Shown: positions 42,642 through 55,585 of the stretch, in pieces
Layout of the letters: each line of letters opens with the position of its first letter
How positions within the stretch are numbered: position 1 is the first letter of the stretch
The notes under the pieces: generated by a model
The model's database searches: none
Seen by the model: only the letters and a program-made list of their open reading frames with translations
What the model was told of the DNA's origin: nothing
NCBI RefSeq assembly: GCF_032118995.1
Contig: NC_092666.1
Coordinates: forward strand, 14,272,501 to 14,336,500
Source of the DNA: Asterias amurensis
Lineage: Eukaryota; Echinodermata; Asteroidea; Forcipulatida; Asteriidae
DNA length: 64,000 nucleotides
Reading direction: 5' to 3'
Program-made: the position numbers and the translations under genes

Positions 42642-43989
42642 CCCACACAGCATACCGACGTCGGGCTGACATTAAAAAGGGTCAATTTAGGTCGGTGAAG
42701 GTCGCCGTCGGTGTCTGACGTTTGTGTGACGTCATATTTTGGTCAGTCTATGACGTTCAGGTTGGTGATTAAATTTTGACGTCAGAAATACGTCAAACTG
42801 TTGTCAAATTGAGACGTCAGTGAGGTGTGAAACTATTGACGTTATTTAGACGTCGTTATTTGGTCATGTGTAGATGTCATTTTGAAGTCATAATGCTGAC
42901 GTTTTTGCAACGTCATATTATGGTCAACCTGCGATGTCATTTTAGCGACCAATTATTGACATCAATATAACGTCATTTAATGGTCAATTTTTTGACATCA
43001 GTTTAGCGTCGAAATATTGTAGTTAGTTAGACGTCATATTTAAGTCAGGTTTAGATGTAATTTTGAAGTCATTATGCTGACGTTTTTGCAACGTCATATT
43101 ATGGTTAACCTGCGATGTCATTTTGGCGACCAATTATTGACATCGATATAACGTCATTTAATGGTAAATTTTTGACATCAGTTTAGCGTCGAAATATTGT
43201 AGTTATTTTAGACGTCATATTTTGGTCATGTTTAGATGTTATTTTGGAGTTAAACGCGGACGTTAAAATAACGTCATATTAAGGTCAACCTGCGATGTCA
43301 TTTTGGCGTCAAATTATTGACATCAGTAAAACGTCATTTAATGGTCAACTTTTGACATCAATTTGGCGTCGGAATTAAATAGTTAGTTAGACTTAATATT
43401 TTGGTCACGTTGAGATGTAATGTTTGAGTCATTATGCTGACATTAATACAACATCATTTTTGGTCAAGCTGTGATGTCAATTTGGCGTCTAATTATTGAT
43501 ATCAATTAAATATCATTTAATGGTCAACTTTTGACATCAATTAGCGTCGGAATTAAGTAAATAGTTATACGTCATATTTTGTTCATGTCAAGATAGAGTA
43601 AAATGCTGGTACGTTGTTAATACAATGTCCATTTTATAAGGTCATCCCGTGATGTAAATTTGGCGTCAATTTACCGACATCGGTAAAATGCTATTTGAAG
43701 GTCAACTTTTGACATCAATTTGGCGCTGATATATTGTAGTTAGTTTCTGACCAAAGTATGACGTCTAATAGACGTCAAGACCAACGTCTAACTGACGTTG
43801 AATTAACATTGTATCAGTGTAGGAATGACGTCAAACAGAGTCATGCAACGTCAGTTAGACGTTGGGTTTGACCAAAAACCTATGTCAATTTGACGTCGCG
43901 CATGGGTGCAAAAATTACGTCACTTTAACGTCAAACATTCAGGTCTGACCTGAAAATGACGTCATAACAACGTCGGTCTGCTGTGTGGG
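42642..43989. mobile_element. TIR element filled with GACGT/GGTCA motifs, 180-bp repeats
   Basis: Terminal inverted repeats CCCACACAGCATACCGACGT and, on the right, the complement of CCCACACAGCAGACCGACGT, flanked by TA on both sides. The interior is five or more tandem units of 180 bp; the TGACGT(T/C) landmark falls at 42898, 43078, 43258 and 43437. TGACGTCA-like, ATGGTCAA and TTTGGCGTC phrases recur throughout, inverted near the right end. No transposase. A TA duplication suits several DNA-transposon classes. Confidence 0.88.
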
Positions 43990-44994
43990 TATACACCCTC
44001 TCAGTGATTCCGCGGCTGCAATCAAGAACCAACAGAAACACTTTTTAAAAGTACTGCCTATTTCATCTTTTTTCTCGTTTAGGTTTATTAAAAAATACAT
44101 TGCAACTAAACGACCGAATTGAGTGATTTAAAGGGGAAAAATACTATTTCTTAAGCGCCCTTCGAAGCATTTACGTAACAGCTTGATATAATGTGGAGCT
44201 AACATTGTGACGCACTTTGGGCAAATTATAGACTTAATTGGCTCATAGTCCAAATCCCTTGGCAATCTCAGAAAAGTATTGTTTCACGCGGGACCACAAT
44301 AGCTACACTTTGACGGCGGCGGGTATGCGGGTATGCTTAGGGACCTCCCGCACGAGAACGGGACTTGAACCATTTTTGTTTTGGGTAGTAACAACAAATC
44401 GTGGTACATGTACTTTTCGAACGATTGGCACCCTTCCTCTCCCAAATAAATAACGACAGTATCCTTAAAACTAAGTTAAAGTGCCAACCCAATAGAAGTG
44501 GCGCTTGGCCATAGGCATTTAAAACATATTGTTTGTCTTACCTTTTTTAGAAGTTTACTTTTAAATTTTAGTTTTTCACTCACCGACATCATTATGTCTG
44601 TGCCATCACGGACCCTCTCAGACTTCTTTCTACCAATGACTGAAATGACTAGATAAATAACAACAAAGATGACAAGATGAATATTACAAGAAAATTAGTT
44701 GTGTCTTTTCTAGGTGACGTCACCACTTTTGGCTTAAGTCATGCTCACGTATTGCGTCTGCACGTACGTACCTGACGTGAAAAAATGGCAACTTCATCAC
44801 GTATGCTTAAAAAGTTAAATTTTTACAACACTTTTTTCATGTTCACGTTCACGTTTTTGCTCGCGCAACGTGCAGCTAACCTCCCCAGTATGGCTCTGAT
44901 AGCAGCTGTTATATCGGGCTCGACGTTTCAAAATACTCTGCTCGTCTTCAACAAGAAGTGATAGTTCTTGTTATTTCATACTCACCTACAACAG
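43990..44994. other. intergenic, no gene recognised
   Basis: Mixed sequence with short frames only. The GTATGCGGGTATGC phrase near 44320 is locally repeated. Confidence 0.4.
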
Positions 44995-45288
44995 TAGTCT
45001 TGTTCCAAGACCATTGGTGTTGCGCGGTAACACACGATCAACGTTCCGATCTCTGCACGACAAAAACTGTACACGCTTTGTAATAACCGAACGCTAGCGG
45101 GCGCTCTGTTTCTCTGATTATGATCTCACCATGGTGAGATCATGGTGAGAGAGATCAGAAAAATCAGAGAAACAGAGCGCCCGCTAGCGTTTGGTCATTA
45201 CAAAGCGTGTACAGGTTTTGCCGTGCATAGATCGGAACGTTGATTGTGTGTGACCGCGCAACACCAATGGTCTTGGAACCAAGACTAT
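44995..45288. mobile_element. TIR MITE, family E (copy 2)
   Basis: Ends TAGTCTTGTTCCAAGACCAT and its complement. Arms pair almost completely; the centre is CTCACCATGGTGAG. It matches 5597-5877 at both termini and in the ATCAACGTTCCGATC segment. No clear flanking duplication. Confidence 0.88.
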
Positions 45289-47540
45289 AACAAAGTCGAC
45301 AGAGAGAAGAATAAAAGGCCTAATAGCCGCTAGCGCCCACCCATGTGCTGCATTATGTAATCGGCCCCTACCGAAGTGCTGGTTTTCGCGGGAAACAGAC
45401 AAAAACATCAAGCTGAAACAACGTTTGTTACACAACAAACAGTGGCACACACACACTTGTTGAGTTTCCGAATCTGCTGAAAAGTAATGATTAAATCGGC
45501 CAAAGAAACCATGGATCGTCATTTAATGCAAGCAGAGTAATTTCGGAATTATAATTATTTCGTCGGTGAGCCCTTTGGATCAACGAAAAGTGGAAATGTC
45601 TCTGCGAGAAATGGAGTGCCCTGTGTGCCTGGCTGCCGGCCGGAAGCATCAACCTTGAATGCTCAGCCTATATGGGGATGGCTCAGAATCAAGATTGCAA
45701 GGTATTTAGGTATTTAATAGTCTATCAATTCATGATAAAATCATACCCTGTTCCAGCTAGGAAGTAGAAATTCACAAACCGGCAGATTAGAGTTGCAAAC
45801 CTCTGCTGAATGTTCAACACGGTTATTTACATTTTGCAAGCCATAAAACTACAATAAGCGTATTCCTTACTAAGTAAAAGCATGGAGAAAAGCCAACAGT
45901 GCAACTGGTACTGCTTGTATTTTGTAACAAATAATATTGCCGGCGTAAACGCAGCAAAAGTTCCTTCGTCTGTACGAGTCAAATCTTTAAATAATCCGTT
46001 TACAAACTGCCTAATTTGTAACTAACCATGACAAGATTTAGTTTATAGCGGTCGTGTCACGATTCCTCACCGCATACTTTAAAATAAATATTAAAAGAAC
46101 GTTTAATATATGTAGAAGAGTCATCATATGCATCAAAATCACATCACCTTCAATTTAAACTGTTAATATTATGTCCTAGACACCCCCTCCGTTATTTACT
46201 TTTCTTTTCCGCGAACTTGATTGATCAATGGATTTTTTTTCTTCCTACGAAATTGCCACTCTCATAATGCTTTTTAATGGGATTTTTCCGCTTTCTTTTC
46301 TCTAAATCGATTTAAAAGAGGGAATCCTTAAAAAGAATCAGGGAAAAATAATTGCCGCCAGGCATGTGCACGGCCGAATTTCATGGCTCTGCTTACTTTG
46401 CAAAGAACTTTGCGCCTACGTAAGCGTGATTTAGCGCTTACACGGCCGGGCTGCATGGATAGCCATGATTTAAAAATAATATAAAGGATTGTTAACATGC
46501 ATCGAGAGAACCGAAAACAAAGACAAACATCAAAATATGTAATTAAGCATAAAACATTTTCAAAGCATTAGCTTTTACACACCATTTAAATGATGTACCA
46601 AGTACCTGATTGTGGTGTAGTTAATGTTAATGTTGATTCCCAAACTAAACTATTTTTTGTAAGCAGTTAGTTCAGAGGCCCTATTCTTTCCACCTGCACG
46701 GCACAACAGGCTGCAAGGGACGACGCCATCTGGTTTTCTGTTTACGGTTTCTGTTCTTGTATGATGGAGACCATTGACTGTCTTCATCACAGCAATGTTG
46801 ATCAATTTAACGGTTATATAGCCTCCATGAATGCACAAAATAAAGGTTCTGACCCGGTTCAGAACATCTGACAATTTTATTCCATCTACATGTATCACCG
46901 CTTTGTACACTATAGATATCGAAAGGTGCTTGAGATCCAGTAATGATGAATCAGATGCGGCAAAGGAAAAAGTCATTTGGATGTGGTGGGTAAAAATGTC
47001 TCCACCAAAGCTGGTGTGCTTGTCTGCATTACATTTAGTGTCATCAACTGATATGCAAGGCTGTCGAATGTTTATGTATGGACAACAATGTTATAGGAAG
47101 GATTTATTCCTCCATGGGACAACGTACTGGATGGGATAGGGCTCTTTATAACCACGAATGTCTTTCACCTTTACTCCCATTATACATGTAGTCTTATGAT
47201 GAGAAACTTAACCTGTCACTTAAAAACAATTTTTTTAAGGCAAATATAGTTTTTGCATGTTTTTGTAATGTTCCCCTACATATGACTTGCACACAAACAG
47301 TTCGTGCTCAGTCATTACTCATGGTTAACTTATTTATTGAATGCAACCATGGGGGTACAGAACTCGACTTTCATGGCACAAAAGTCATACGTAGCACCCA
47401 TTATTAGAACCAATATTATTATGTGAACAAACTTGACAAAGGCATTTAGTTTTTCAACAAGAAGTGTAACGGCGACGACCCGCCCCACACATGATAATGT
47501 CAGATTTTTTTTAATGTCCAAGGGTCTAATTAGGCGAATA
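45289..47540. other. intergenic, no confident gene
   Basis: Overlapping frames of about 100 codons on opposite strands near 46650-47139 have no supporting splice sites or domain. A small inverted repeat with GGCCGAATTTCATGGCTCTG lies near 46370-46460. Confidence 0.4.
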
Positions 47541-47704
47541 ATTTTCGTGTCAGGAGATGAAAATTATTTCAGCATGTAAAACGTATTTTCGTGACGTTGT
47601 GTTATTCGTTTCTCAAAAAAAAACTACACCACCTCAGCATTTTAATGTAAGCTTTTGACGATCATTATCTTCACACGGTGTAAGTCAATCTGTGGACATT
47701 GTAA
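47541..47704. mobile_element. partial TTAA MITE, family T4
   Basis: Matches the right half of the T4 copy at 29983-30360 (ATTATTTCAGCATGTAAAA, CTCAGCATTTTAATGTA, GGTGTAAG, CTGTGGACA). Left half is missing. Confidence 0.75.
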
Positions 47705-49991
47705 TTTTCGAATGCGCGGCTTATTAACCGTAAGACTAAGAAGCAGGATGACCATTCTAGGAAAGGGCGTGGTCGCTTTCCGATTGAGGCAGAATGAACT
47801 GATGTTTTCTTTGAACAATAGTTGTTGTTTGTCACTGTCAGCATGACAGTGTTGCAACATTTGTTGTTAGGTGAATGTATTATATGACTGGAGTTGGCCT
47901 TACTCTGTCCTTACTCTACCCATGGTCATACTGCATAATGACCATGCATTATGACGATACCTTACTGCAGGCATCCCTAAATAACTTACCAGTGCCAGAG
48001 CAAGGACCAGCTGTCAACAAATGATGCTGGTTCCTAAACTACTTTACACCTTTTTATGTCTCGTCATCATATTTAACTTGCTATGACTAGTGGCCAATCC
48101 GAAACCTGAGGTGAAAGTTGTTTATTACACAACTTGTTCTAAGTTAAAGAAAATAAACTTTAACAAGGATCACCATAATGGCAGCATTTTTTTTTTTTTT
48201 GGGGGGGGGGGGGAAACAAATAAAAAAACAAAAACACAAAGTAATTAATCCAGTGATTGATTTCCCCCAAAATCAGTATACTACATTGTAATTGTATTAT
48301 TTGACAGAACTTGTTTTTCTTTGTAGGGCCTACTTGAAAACCCATTATTTCATGGAGATATCCTAAAGTACAGTTAGGCTACATTAGGGAGACCATCATT
48401 AATATTTTCGGTCCATGATCCCAAAAGGTGGAGCATAATGGCGAAACCATTAATGATGAAAATACCTCTATGACCGGACAAGCCGAAGAGAGTTGAAAGT
48501 TGTTCAGACAGGTAATAATTTTGGTATTATCAGACAATTTGAAAATACAGATCACAAGGCTTGACAGGACAATTTGAGAAATGCTGTCCCTTGGTGTTCA
48601 CTTGTTTTCAAGACGCAATGTTCTTGATTTACGAACAAGCTTAATATAAACTGGTACTAAGAAACAGGCCACATTTGTCGACAGCTGGTCTTGCCCCAGC
48701 ACTGGTAAATAGTATTCAGGGATGTTTTAGGGACCATCATTACTGCAGGAAGGCGGTCACCCGTTAGTAATTAGGTTATGTAACACAGCTCTGTGGGTCA
48801 GGCCATGGCAGAGTTAACATTTATGCCAACTAAATAACAAATTGATGAACAAAATCTCAACATAAAATCGAAAGGAAAGAAAGTTTACCACCGAATAGAT
48901 AATGTATATTTCAAAATTGCCTGAGTTGTGTTAATTTCAAAGAAGCAAGGTTTTATTGTGACATTAAAACGAAGTTTTCAAATCATGCATGTACATAATT
49001 TTTCAGCTGTTCAGATTTTGAAATTTCATTTTATCAGACAATAGCTTTTTATTTTCTGTGGTTTCTTTTAAATTTACACCACTTTGTTTTATATGTCAGA
49101 TTGATTTTTACAATTTCGAAAACAAAATACAGTAATGAATTTGCCAACAAATTATTGGAACATAAACAATTGTAGTTTTTTTTTATTTTTGTCCTGCTGT
49201 GTAGGCCTACTTGCACTAACACTTATAATCATGGGGATTATGAAGTACATCATTGACTTATACATTTACAATTATGGTGACCCTCAATGAATAAATAAAT
49301 CAGTAAAACAATTGTAGTCCTTGACAGACCTTGTTCTTCTGTGTAGGGCCTACTTGAAAACCTTTTATTTCATGGTTATATCTTAAATATTGAGACCATC
49401 ATGATTCCATAGTCCTAAATGGTGAAACCACTATTCCTCCATGGTGAAAATAGGGGGAACACTGAATCCAGTCTACACACACATAGATACTGCATACAGT
49501 ACGCCATGGGACCCACTTCTAGAGAGCATTCATCTGTAAGTTATTGGTTACATAATCGGACAAGGTTTTTGCAAAGGTCAGATCGTTGCTATGACTACTG
49601 GACATTCCGAAGCCTGTGGTGAAGGTTCTGGTTCTGGTGAATAACTGCACAATCTCCACATATCGGGATGTACACGTTAAGAAAGTCTCCACTTAGGTGG
49701 CAGAAAGGTGGGGGGGTCATGTTAAAAAAAAAAAGCTCTATCTTCTTTGCGTTCACGCAGGCAGGGTATAATAATACATGCACTACTGCAGTGTTTTATA
49801 GGTCTGTTACCGACTCCAAATTGCTCTTACCCCAACGATTCTCCCTGCACTGACAGGCAGAGTACCAGTGAAACACACACGACTCCTTGCCGCAGAGAAT
49901 TCATCCCAATGGTCCGTGTGCTTTGCACTCTGTCAATAGAACAGTGGGTGATTTTATATTCACTACCTCATGGGGACCGAAAACACAACAG
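47705..49991. other. intergenic, no gene recognised
   Basis: AT-rich. A T14G12 homopolymer junction lies at 48187-48212. GGCCTACTTGAAAACC phrases near 48325 and 49347 show a diverged direct repeat about 1 kb apart. Confidence 0.45.
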
Positions 49992-50121
49992 TAAAAGCCG
50001 GTTCATACCGGATGCTTTGCGCGATGCGCGAATTTCAATGCGTCAAAAAGGGAAATGGAGTGCGTTGTGTCACCAAAATTCGCTTCGTATTCGCATTTGC
50101 AGGAAGTATGAACCGGCTTAA
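49992..50121. repeat. fold-back repeat
   Basis: TAAAAGCCGGTTCATACC and the complementary AGTATGAACCGGCTTA bound a 130-bp inverted repeat containing GCGCGATGCGCG. Confidence 0.8.
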
Positions 50122-50143
50122 AGGGGAAAACAAAGGGTATTCA

Positions 50144-50322
50144 TAGACCTTTATCACGCTGTCACCATCTTGGTCGTGTTCCCTGTTTCCAATATAAGTA
50201 ATGAATGCTACATTCATTGCGCAAATATGGCACCAGACTATTATTTCATCCAGCCTCAGTTTGGTTACAGTGAGTTGGAATTGAGTAAAATCAAGATGGC
50301 CACACCGTGATAAAGGTCTATA
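50144..50322. repeat. fold-back repeat
   Basis: TAGACCTTTATCACG and CGTGATAAAGGTCTA ends, with CCATCTTGG paired to CAAGATGG inside. Confidence 0.8.
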
Positions 50323-50354
50323 GGGGAATTCTAAATCCACAAGGATCTTATAGT

Positions 50355-50675
50355 ACACTGCAAATCACGTTGGTCAACATTTGCCGCACTTTTTTGCCCA
50401 ACGTTGGTTTAAATATCAACTGACTAGGCATAACATAACCAACTGTGGTTGGGCAATAACTTTTATCCAATAGTTGGGCAAACAGTTTGACAAAACCAGT
50501 TGGTCAAATCATTTTACCCAGCAGTTGGGTAACTTTTGACCAATAGTTGGGCAAGTTTGTTTACCATTATGTTGGTAAAAATGTTACCCAATAATGTAAT
50601 CAGTTGATATTTAAACCAACGTTGGGCAACCGTGTTGGGCAAAGGTTGCTACCCAACAAAAGCAGCAATGATTGA
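50355..50675. mobile_element. fold-back element filled with GTTGGGCAA motifs
   Basis: Perfect inner inverted repeats CCCAACGTTGGTTTAAATAT (50398) and its complement (to 50623). Outer arms GTTGGTCAACATTTGCC and GGCAAAGGTTGCTACCCAAC are imperfect. The interior has many GTTGGGCAA, GTTGGTAAA and TTGACCAA phrases in both orientations. Exact ends are uncertain. Confidence 0.7.
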
Positions 50676-50721
50676 TTGTTTGTTGGTTACTCTTTGTTCA
50701 ATGGTTGGTTGGGCCAAATGA

Positions 50722-50775
50722 CAAAAAAATACCAGTTGATCGTCCGGATTTTTCCAAAAAGATGAAGATGAGGGC
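50722..50775. repeat. inverted copy of the segment at about 19545-19595
   Basis: AATACCAGTTGATCGTCC and TTTTTCCAAAAAGATGA match the reverse complement of sequence just upstream of the WD40 gene. It marks an unclassified dispersed repeat end. Confidence 0.65.
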
Positions 50776-52180
50776 CTTTTTATTTATGTATTCTTCCAAA
50801 CGTAAAATATGATGGTTGCAACAACAATTTTAAAAGGGCATCTGCTGGTACATCTAACTCTTTCCACACTGGATTCATCTGATAATTATGTGCAGTCAAT
50901 AATGTTTTCAGCTAGCATTCCTCCTCACTTCTGCTTAAACTTCTGCTTTGTTGTAACTGCTGGAACTGGGCAGCGTAGTATTTTTCAATCTGATGAGGTA
51001 AATAAATGCATCATGTCAGAAGTAAAAGAGTCAGCAATCAACAGACGGTGTTCATTGCAATTTTTATTATTTATAGTTTTCTTTTTTAAAATTACCATTT
51101 CCGAAGCATTTGGGTCTATGTAATTATGTCGAGATAACTGAGCCCGATCTCAAAAAGTCTGGAACACAACGGATTCCGCCCTGTTCACATGGGAGCATTG
51201 TGCACACACTCACAATGTATCGCTTGCATCAAACTATGTATGTGTAAGGTGGGCTCCGTCCTACTTGACTTACTATTGTTCTGAAAACTATGTGTCACTA
51301 CACATGAATCAGTGTATTCTATGGGTAAACCTTTAAATGTCGGCTGTTGTTAGCATCTTACCTATAACGTTTTAGAGAAGCACTTCATCCCCTAATCTCG
51401 AAGAGTATTTTTGACAGACAGCCGCCATTTATGTTGCTTGTTATGCGTTGCGTGCTTAGCATGCTAGAGGGAATTCCCCTTTTGCTGGGCGCTGGTGCGC
51501 CGGCTGCGGTCCGTGCATCAGCTGGCATTGCGGGTACCCCGCGCGGGTATAGCCCTCCGTCTGTGATATGAATACTTGAGGAAACCCACTCCCCCTTTTA
51601 TAATTCTACCAAAATCTTCGTATCCGGGGAAACAGAAAACACTCCAGGAAAGATAAGATTTTAAAGTCCTGAGGAAACTTTATATGTGATACAGAACAAA
51701 TTTTCATATCAACATCTGACATATCATTTACTTTGGTGATACAGGATTCGTTTTCAATTCTTTGAGGGTTAATTTTTATATCTTGTTATGACTGGTTATC
51801 TTTATTAAACCACTCAATGTTTGGATGCCTGGTCACCCGGATTTTCTAGGACATGTGCAATAATACAGTCACAACTATGAAAGTGTGCTATTTGGGACTA
51901 GAGCCAAACTCCACTTCACTGAGGGAAATTTACATGCGGAGACCGTTGACAGCAAGCCTTTTTAAGATATGGCGAACACAACGCTACAACATTAAATTGT
52001 GGACAATTTGTGTGTATTATGCACCCAAACCGCGGTACACTCCTATCGCGTCCGCCATACTTCAAAAAAGCTTATACCAGTGATAATGTTGATCATTTTA
52101 AGTATTGTTGATCGCTTAAGGTGTCTGACTAAATCAATCTTTATCTTGGAGTGATGCACACATTGAGAAACAAGACTGTT

Positions 52181-52462
52181 CAGGGGTCGAAATTGCCACT
52201 AGCCCGCTAGCCCGGGACTACCAGATTTACAGCCGGGCTACTGATTTTTCCAGTTTGATAGCCCGACGGGCTAGTGGAAAAACAATGCAAAAATCATCAT
52301 TACAAACAACAAAGAACTGTGCTATGGTGTATTATAAAGTTTGAGCCGTGACGCGAGACATAATGTGTCTTTCGGGCAACCAAAATCTCATCAGGGCTAC
52401 TAAAAATTATTGGTTACTAGCCCTGCTGACTACACTGAAAATACACTTAATTTCGACCCCTG
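52181..52462. mobile_element. TIR MITE with CAGGGGTCGAAATT ends
   Basis: Inverted ends CAGGGGTCGAAATT at both sides, inner AGCCCG/CGGGCT motifs, length 282 bp, flanked by direct CTGTT (52176-52180 and 52463-52467). CAGGGG-type ends recall hAT elements, but the 5-bp duplication is shorter than the usual 8 bp. Confidence 0.8.
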
Positions 52463-54199
52463 CTGTTAATAAACGTGTGGGGGTTCTCTGGAGGGATAAT
52501 AAGTGTTCTTCCTTTTCACAAACTCTAAACAAACTGGTTACACAAAACTCTGATAGTACTACGACTGGTTCAAACATTGGTATCAAACTCTCACAAAAAT
52601 TGATACAATCCAAAAGATTGCTGGTCGAGATATCCTTGGCCTCAGTCTGGAGATCCCAAACTGTTTCATTTACTTTTGGTTTGCAGTTGTTAATTGAAAG
52701 AAAATACTCATTTAACCACTTAATTTATAAGAGTCTTAGTTCCGGACTGACACGAAACTATGCAATGTTTTCATCATTGGACTGCACACTGTTACAAAAT
52801 CAGATCGGTTTTTAAGGTAATCTAATTTTCCACACTGCCAAATCTAATTTCTGATAAACGTAAGTTTTCTGCTCTTAGGGCCAACTTAAGGAACTTGCCC
52901 TACACTTAAAGAAATTATTATAATCCGAAGGAACACAGGGGACCATTCTACAGCACAGCGACTCCTCTCGTTGAACTTGACTTCTCCTGAGCAGACGCTT
53001 GGTGGCGCTCTAAACTTACCCTCAAAATGAATGCCCACACACCGTTGGAATTGTCAGTCATTTCCATCCGTCATTTACGAACAGTTTTAAAAGAATGCCA
53101 GGCTCCATGACTAAAGTATGCCGGTTCTTACTGTGTTTGTTACGCTTTGTGATAGCTACGGTCACACTTAGTAATGACACACGACCCCAAACGCACAAAT
53201 CTCTTAGTAAATTGCTTACACATGAACAATAAAGTCTAATAAAACAAGTTTGCAGTTCCCTTAAGACCGAACAAGTTGTCATTTTTAAAATTCATGCTTT
53301 TATTTTCTGTATTTTTGTAACATGATATGTTTTTGTTGGAGGGGTCTGGGAGGGCACATCGCTTTGATGACAGTTTTTAAAACTTTTGCCTTACCCTGGA
53401 CGGCCCCTGCCAACAAAAAATTATGTCCGAAGATTTAAACTAAAATAATTAAATAATAAATAAGTTATTTAATTTTCTTATGATGAATACTCTTACGATA
53501 TGGTGAATTTCGTCACACTCCCTTTTCTGAATCCTTTTTGCTTTAATTATGTAAACAAAAACGGCACACAAACATAATTAGCTATGGGGAGAGTTGTTTT
53601 GCATTGTGGGTCAAAGATTTGGTTCTGCCAGATGGCGGACTGTATACAGTTAACAAAGTAACAGGAAAACAACCCAGTTTCGAGGCGTTATTGTTCACCG
53701 TAATATATTCTGCTCTAAGTTGGCAACAACATTAACTTCTTAACAACTTTTTATAAACCCGAAGCGCCCAATATATACGAAAACATGTCCCTTAGACAAA
53801 CGAAAGAAACACTTGAGGAGCCTTCATCCGTGTTTTACTAGTTTTATCTATAACTCTATAAATTTATAATAAACCTTGGATTGAAGATAACAGTAATACA
53901 TCCCCGTGTGTACATTGCAAGGTGAGCCCGCCCTCTATTCAAACGTGCACTGGTCCCCTGCCTCTCATATCCGCAACATAAAAACACGTATCGGTTTTAC
54001 AGAACCAACGATTTCATTGGCTAGAATGATTTCATTGGATAAACGGGCAGTGACGTAAGCTTTCCATATCTGTTTTTTGATTGGTCAAAAGTAATGTTTA
54101 GCAGCTACGCTCGTATGCGTGAGCAGCTACACTTTCGGTCGTTTGTATGCAGCGTGCATTGTGTAGGCAAAATTATTAGATGTTAAATTTTGATTTTAC
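52463..54199. other. intergenic, no gene recognised
   Basis: AT-rich; short frames only. A degraded T3-like phrase (AACCCAGTTTCGAGGCGTTA) occurs near 53670. Confidence 0.45.
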
Positions 54200-54375
54200 C
54201 CACTTTCCCGAGTCCTGTGAAAAAATATCACAGGCATATTACTCGGGTGGGATTCGAACCCACAACCCTTGCAATTCTAGAGCAGTGTCTTAATACCAAC
54301 TAGACAACCGAGATTGCCCGGTAGCTGGAGGCAGTTCGAATCCTATGTTTTGGGAGCGGGTACCGCAACGATATA
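54200..54375 (-). mobile_element. tRNA-derived SINE, family S1 (minus strand)
   Basis: Reads on the minus strand: GGTACCCGCTCCCAAAACAT leader, A-box-like TAGTTGGTATTAAGAC, B box GGGTTCGAATCCC and the CCTGTGATATTTTTTCACAGG hairpin. It has the leader seen also at 23125 and 34875. Confidence 0.85.
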
Positions 54376-55585
54376 GGTGAAAGGTGATTATGGACAGGGA
54401 TTGACGTAGGCTAAAAGCACGTAATATCTGGCGTTATGTTTAGGATAATGGGTACTACGTGGACTATCATGACTATGTTCGTACAGAGACAGTACTCCGC
54501 CGACTTTTGATGAGCATAGTTTTCCCACAGTCCAGAGTTGTACTTTGGATTTACTTTTCTAAATCAACTTCGAATTTAAATGTAAATATTGAAAACCTAA
54601 TAATTAATAGTAGCACAAGGGTTCACTCATTTTAAAGATTGATTTCCTGAACACTAAGGTTTTGCTTTTTGAACTTTTTATTGATTACCTTTATTTATCA
54701 ACGTTGCACAATCTTGGTTACATTGATTATTTTATAAATACAAATGGAAATTAAAAGTATAGGAAATGTCACATTACAGAAAGACACTCTAACCCCGAGC
54801 GTCTTTGTACAGCTTTAAATTACCAAACGGTTATTAGGCAAAATGTCCACATGCAATGTACAGTCAAAACTCCTTCAATCCGGCAATCTCAAAGCCTGGC
54901 AAAAAGGGTCACTTACAATGACAACTGTTTGGACCAGTACTATAGTACTATTTATTTCAATAATAGTTTTTGTTAACGTACAAAACATAATATAACATCT
55001 TGTTTGAACAACAATGACGGCACCATACATGTTAATCTGGGAGGGGGCAAGAGCGGACGAGCTGAAAAAAAAAACCAGAAAAAAAAAAGGTTTTGGTTGA
55101 ATTTTGTTCTGCTGTAAAAGCAATGAACCAAAGTTATGAACTTATACCAGCCGTGTCTTGGGCTCGGGCCGAGTGGTAACGCGAACATTATCTGATAATG
55201 TGGTGCAATTGCTTTGGGCTAAACTCAATGTCAGCCGTGGAAGGGGGTTTTGCAATGGGTTTTTTTCTGTACATCAAAATTGCCATCCTCAACAATTTTC
55301 CCTTTTGTTTTTAAGGATTTTATTGAATCGATTTTAGGAAAGTACAATCCCCATTGAAACGCACTACGACAGTGGCAATTTTGATGTACAGAAAACAACT
55401 TATGGGTTGAGAGGGTGTTTAAATTTTGGCCCAAACTGGGTGAGCATAGACATTTTTTGTAATTTTGCTGCCCTCTCCCCAGCGTTACCCCTTGTCAACA
55501 ATATTGAGATGTATCACAGTTCAGCAACATGAAAATAAGTGTATACTTTTTACAACTTGATCAAAATGCTCAATACACTTTTGGG
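54376..55585. other. intergenic, no gene recognised
   Basis: AT-rich with an inverted pair CTGTACATCAAAATTGCCA (55268) and TGGCAATTTTGATGTACAG (55373), a third fold-back structure of about 125 bp. No gene recognised. Confidence 0.5.

Noticed and set aside
46650-47139. Pair of frames of about 100 codons on opposite strands
   Set aside because: Composition is not distinctive, no flanking splice sites were found, and both strands are open; probably chance.
48180-48215. Poly-T/poly-G junction as a functional element (also near 9547, 10263, 10427 and 10989)
   Set aside because: Homopolymer runs of this type are common slippage products and error-prone in assembly; no structure around them supports a function.
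50809-51123. 104-codon plus-strand frame
   Set aside because: No homology recognised, hydrophobic low-complexity end and no splice context; likely random in AT-rich DNA.
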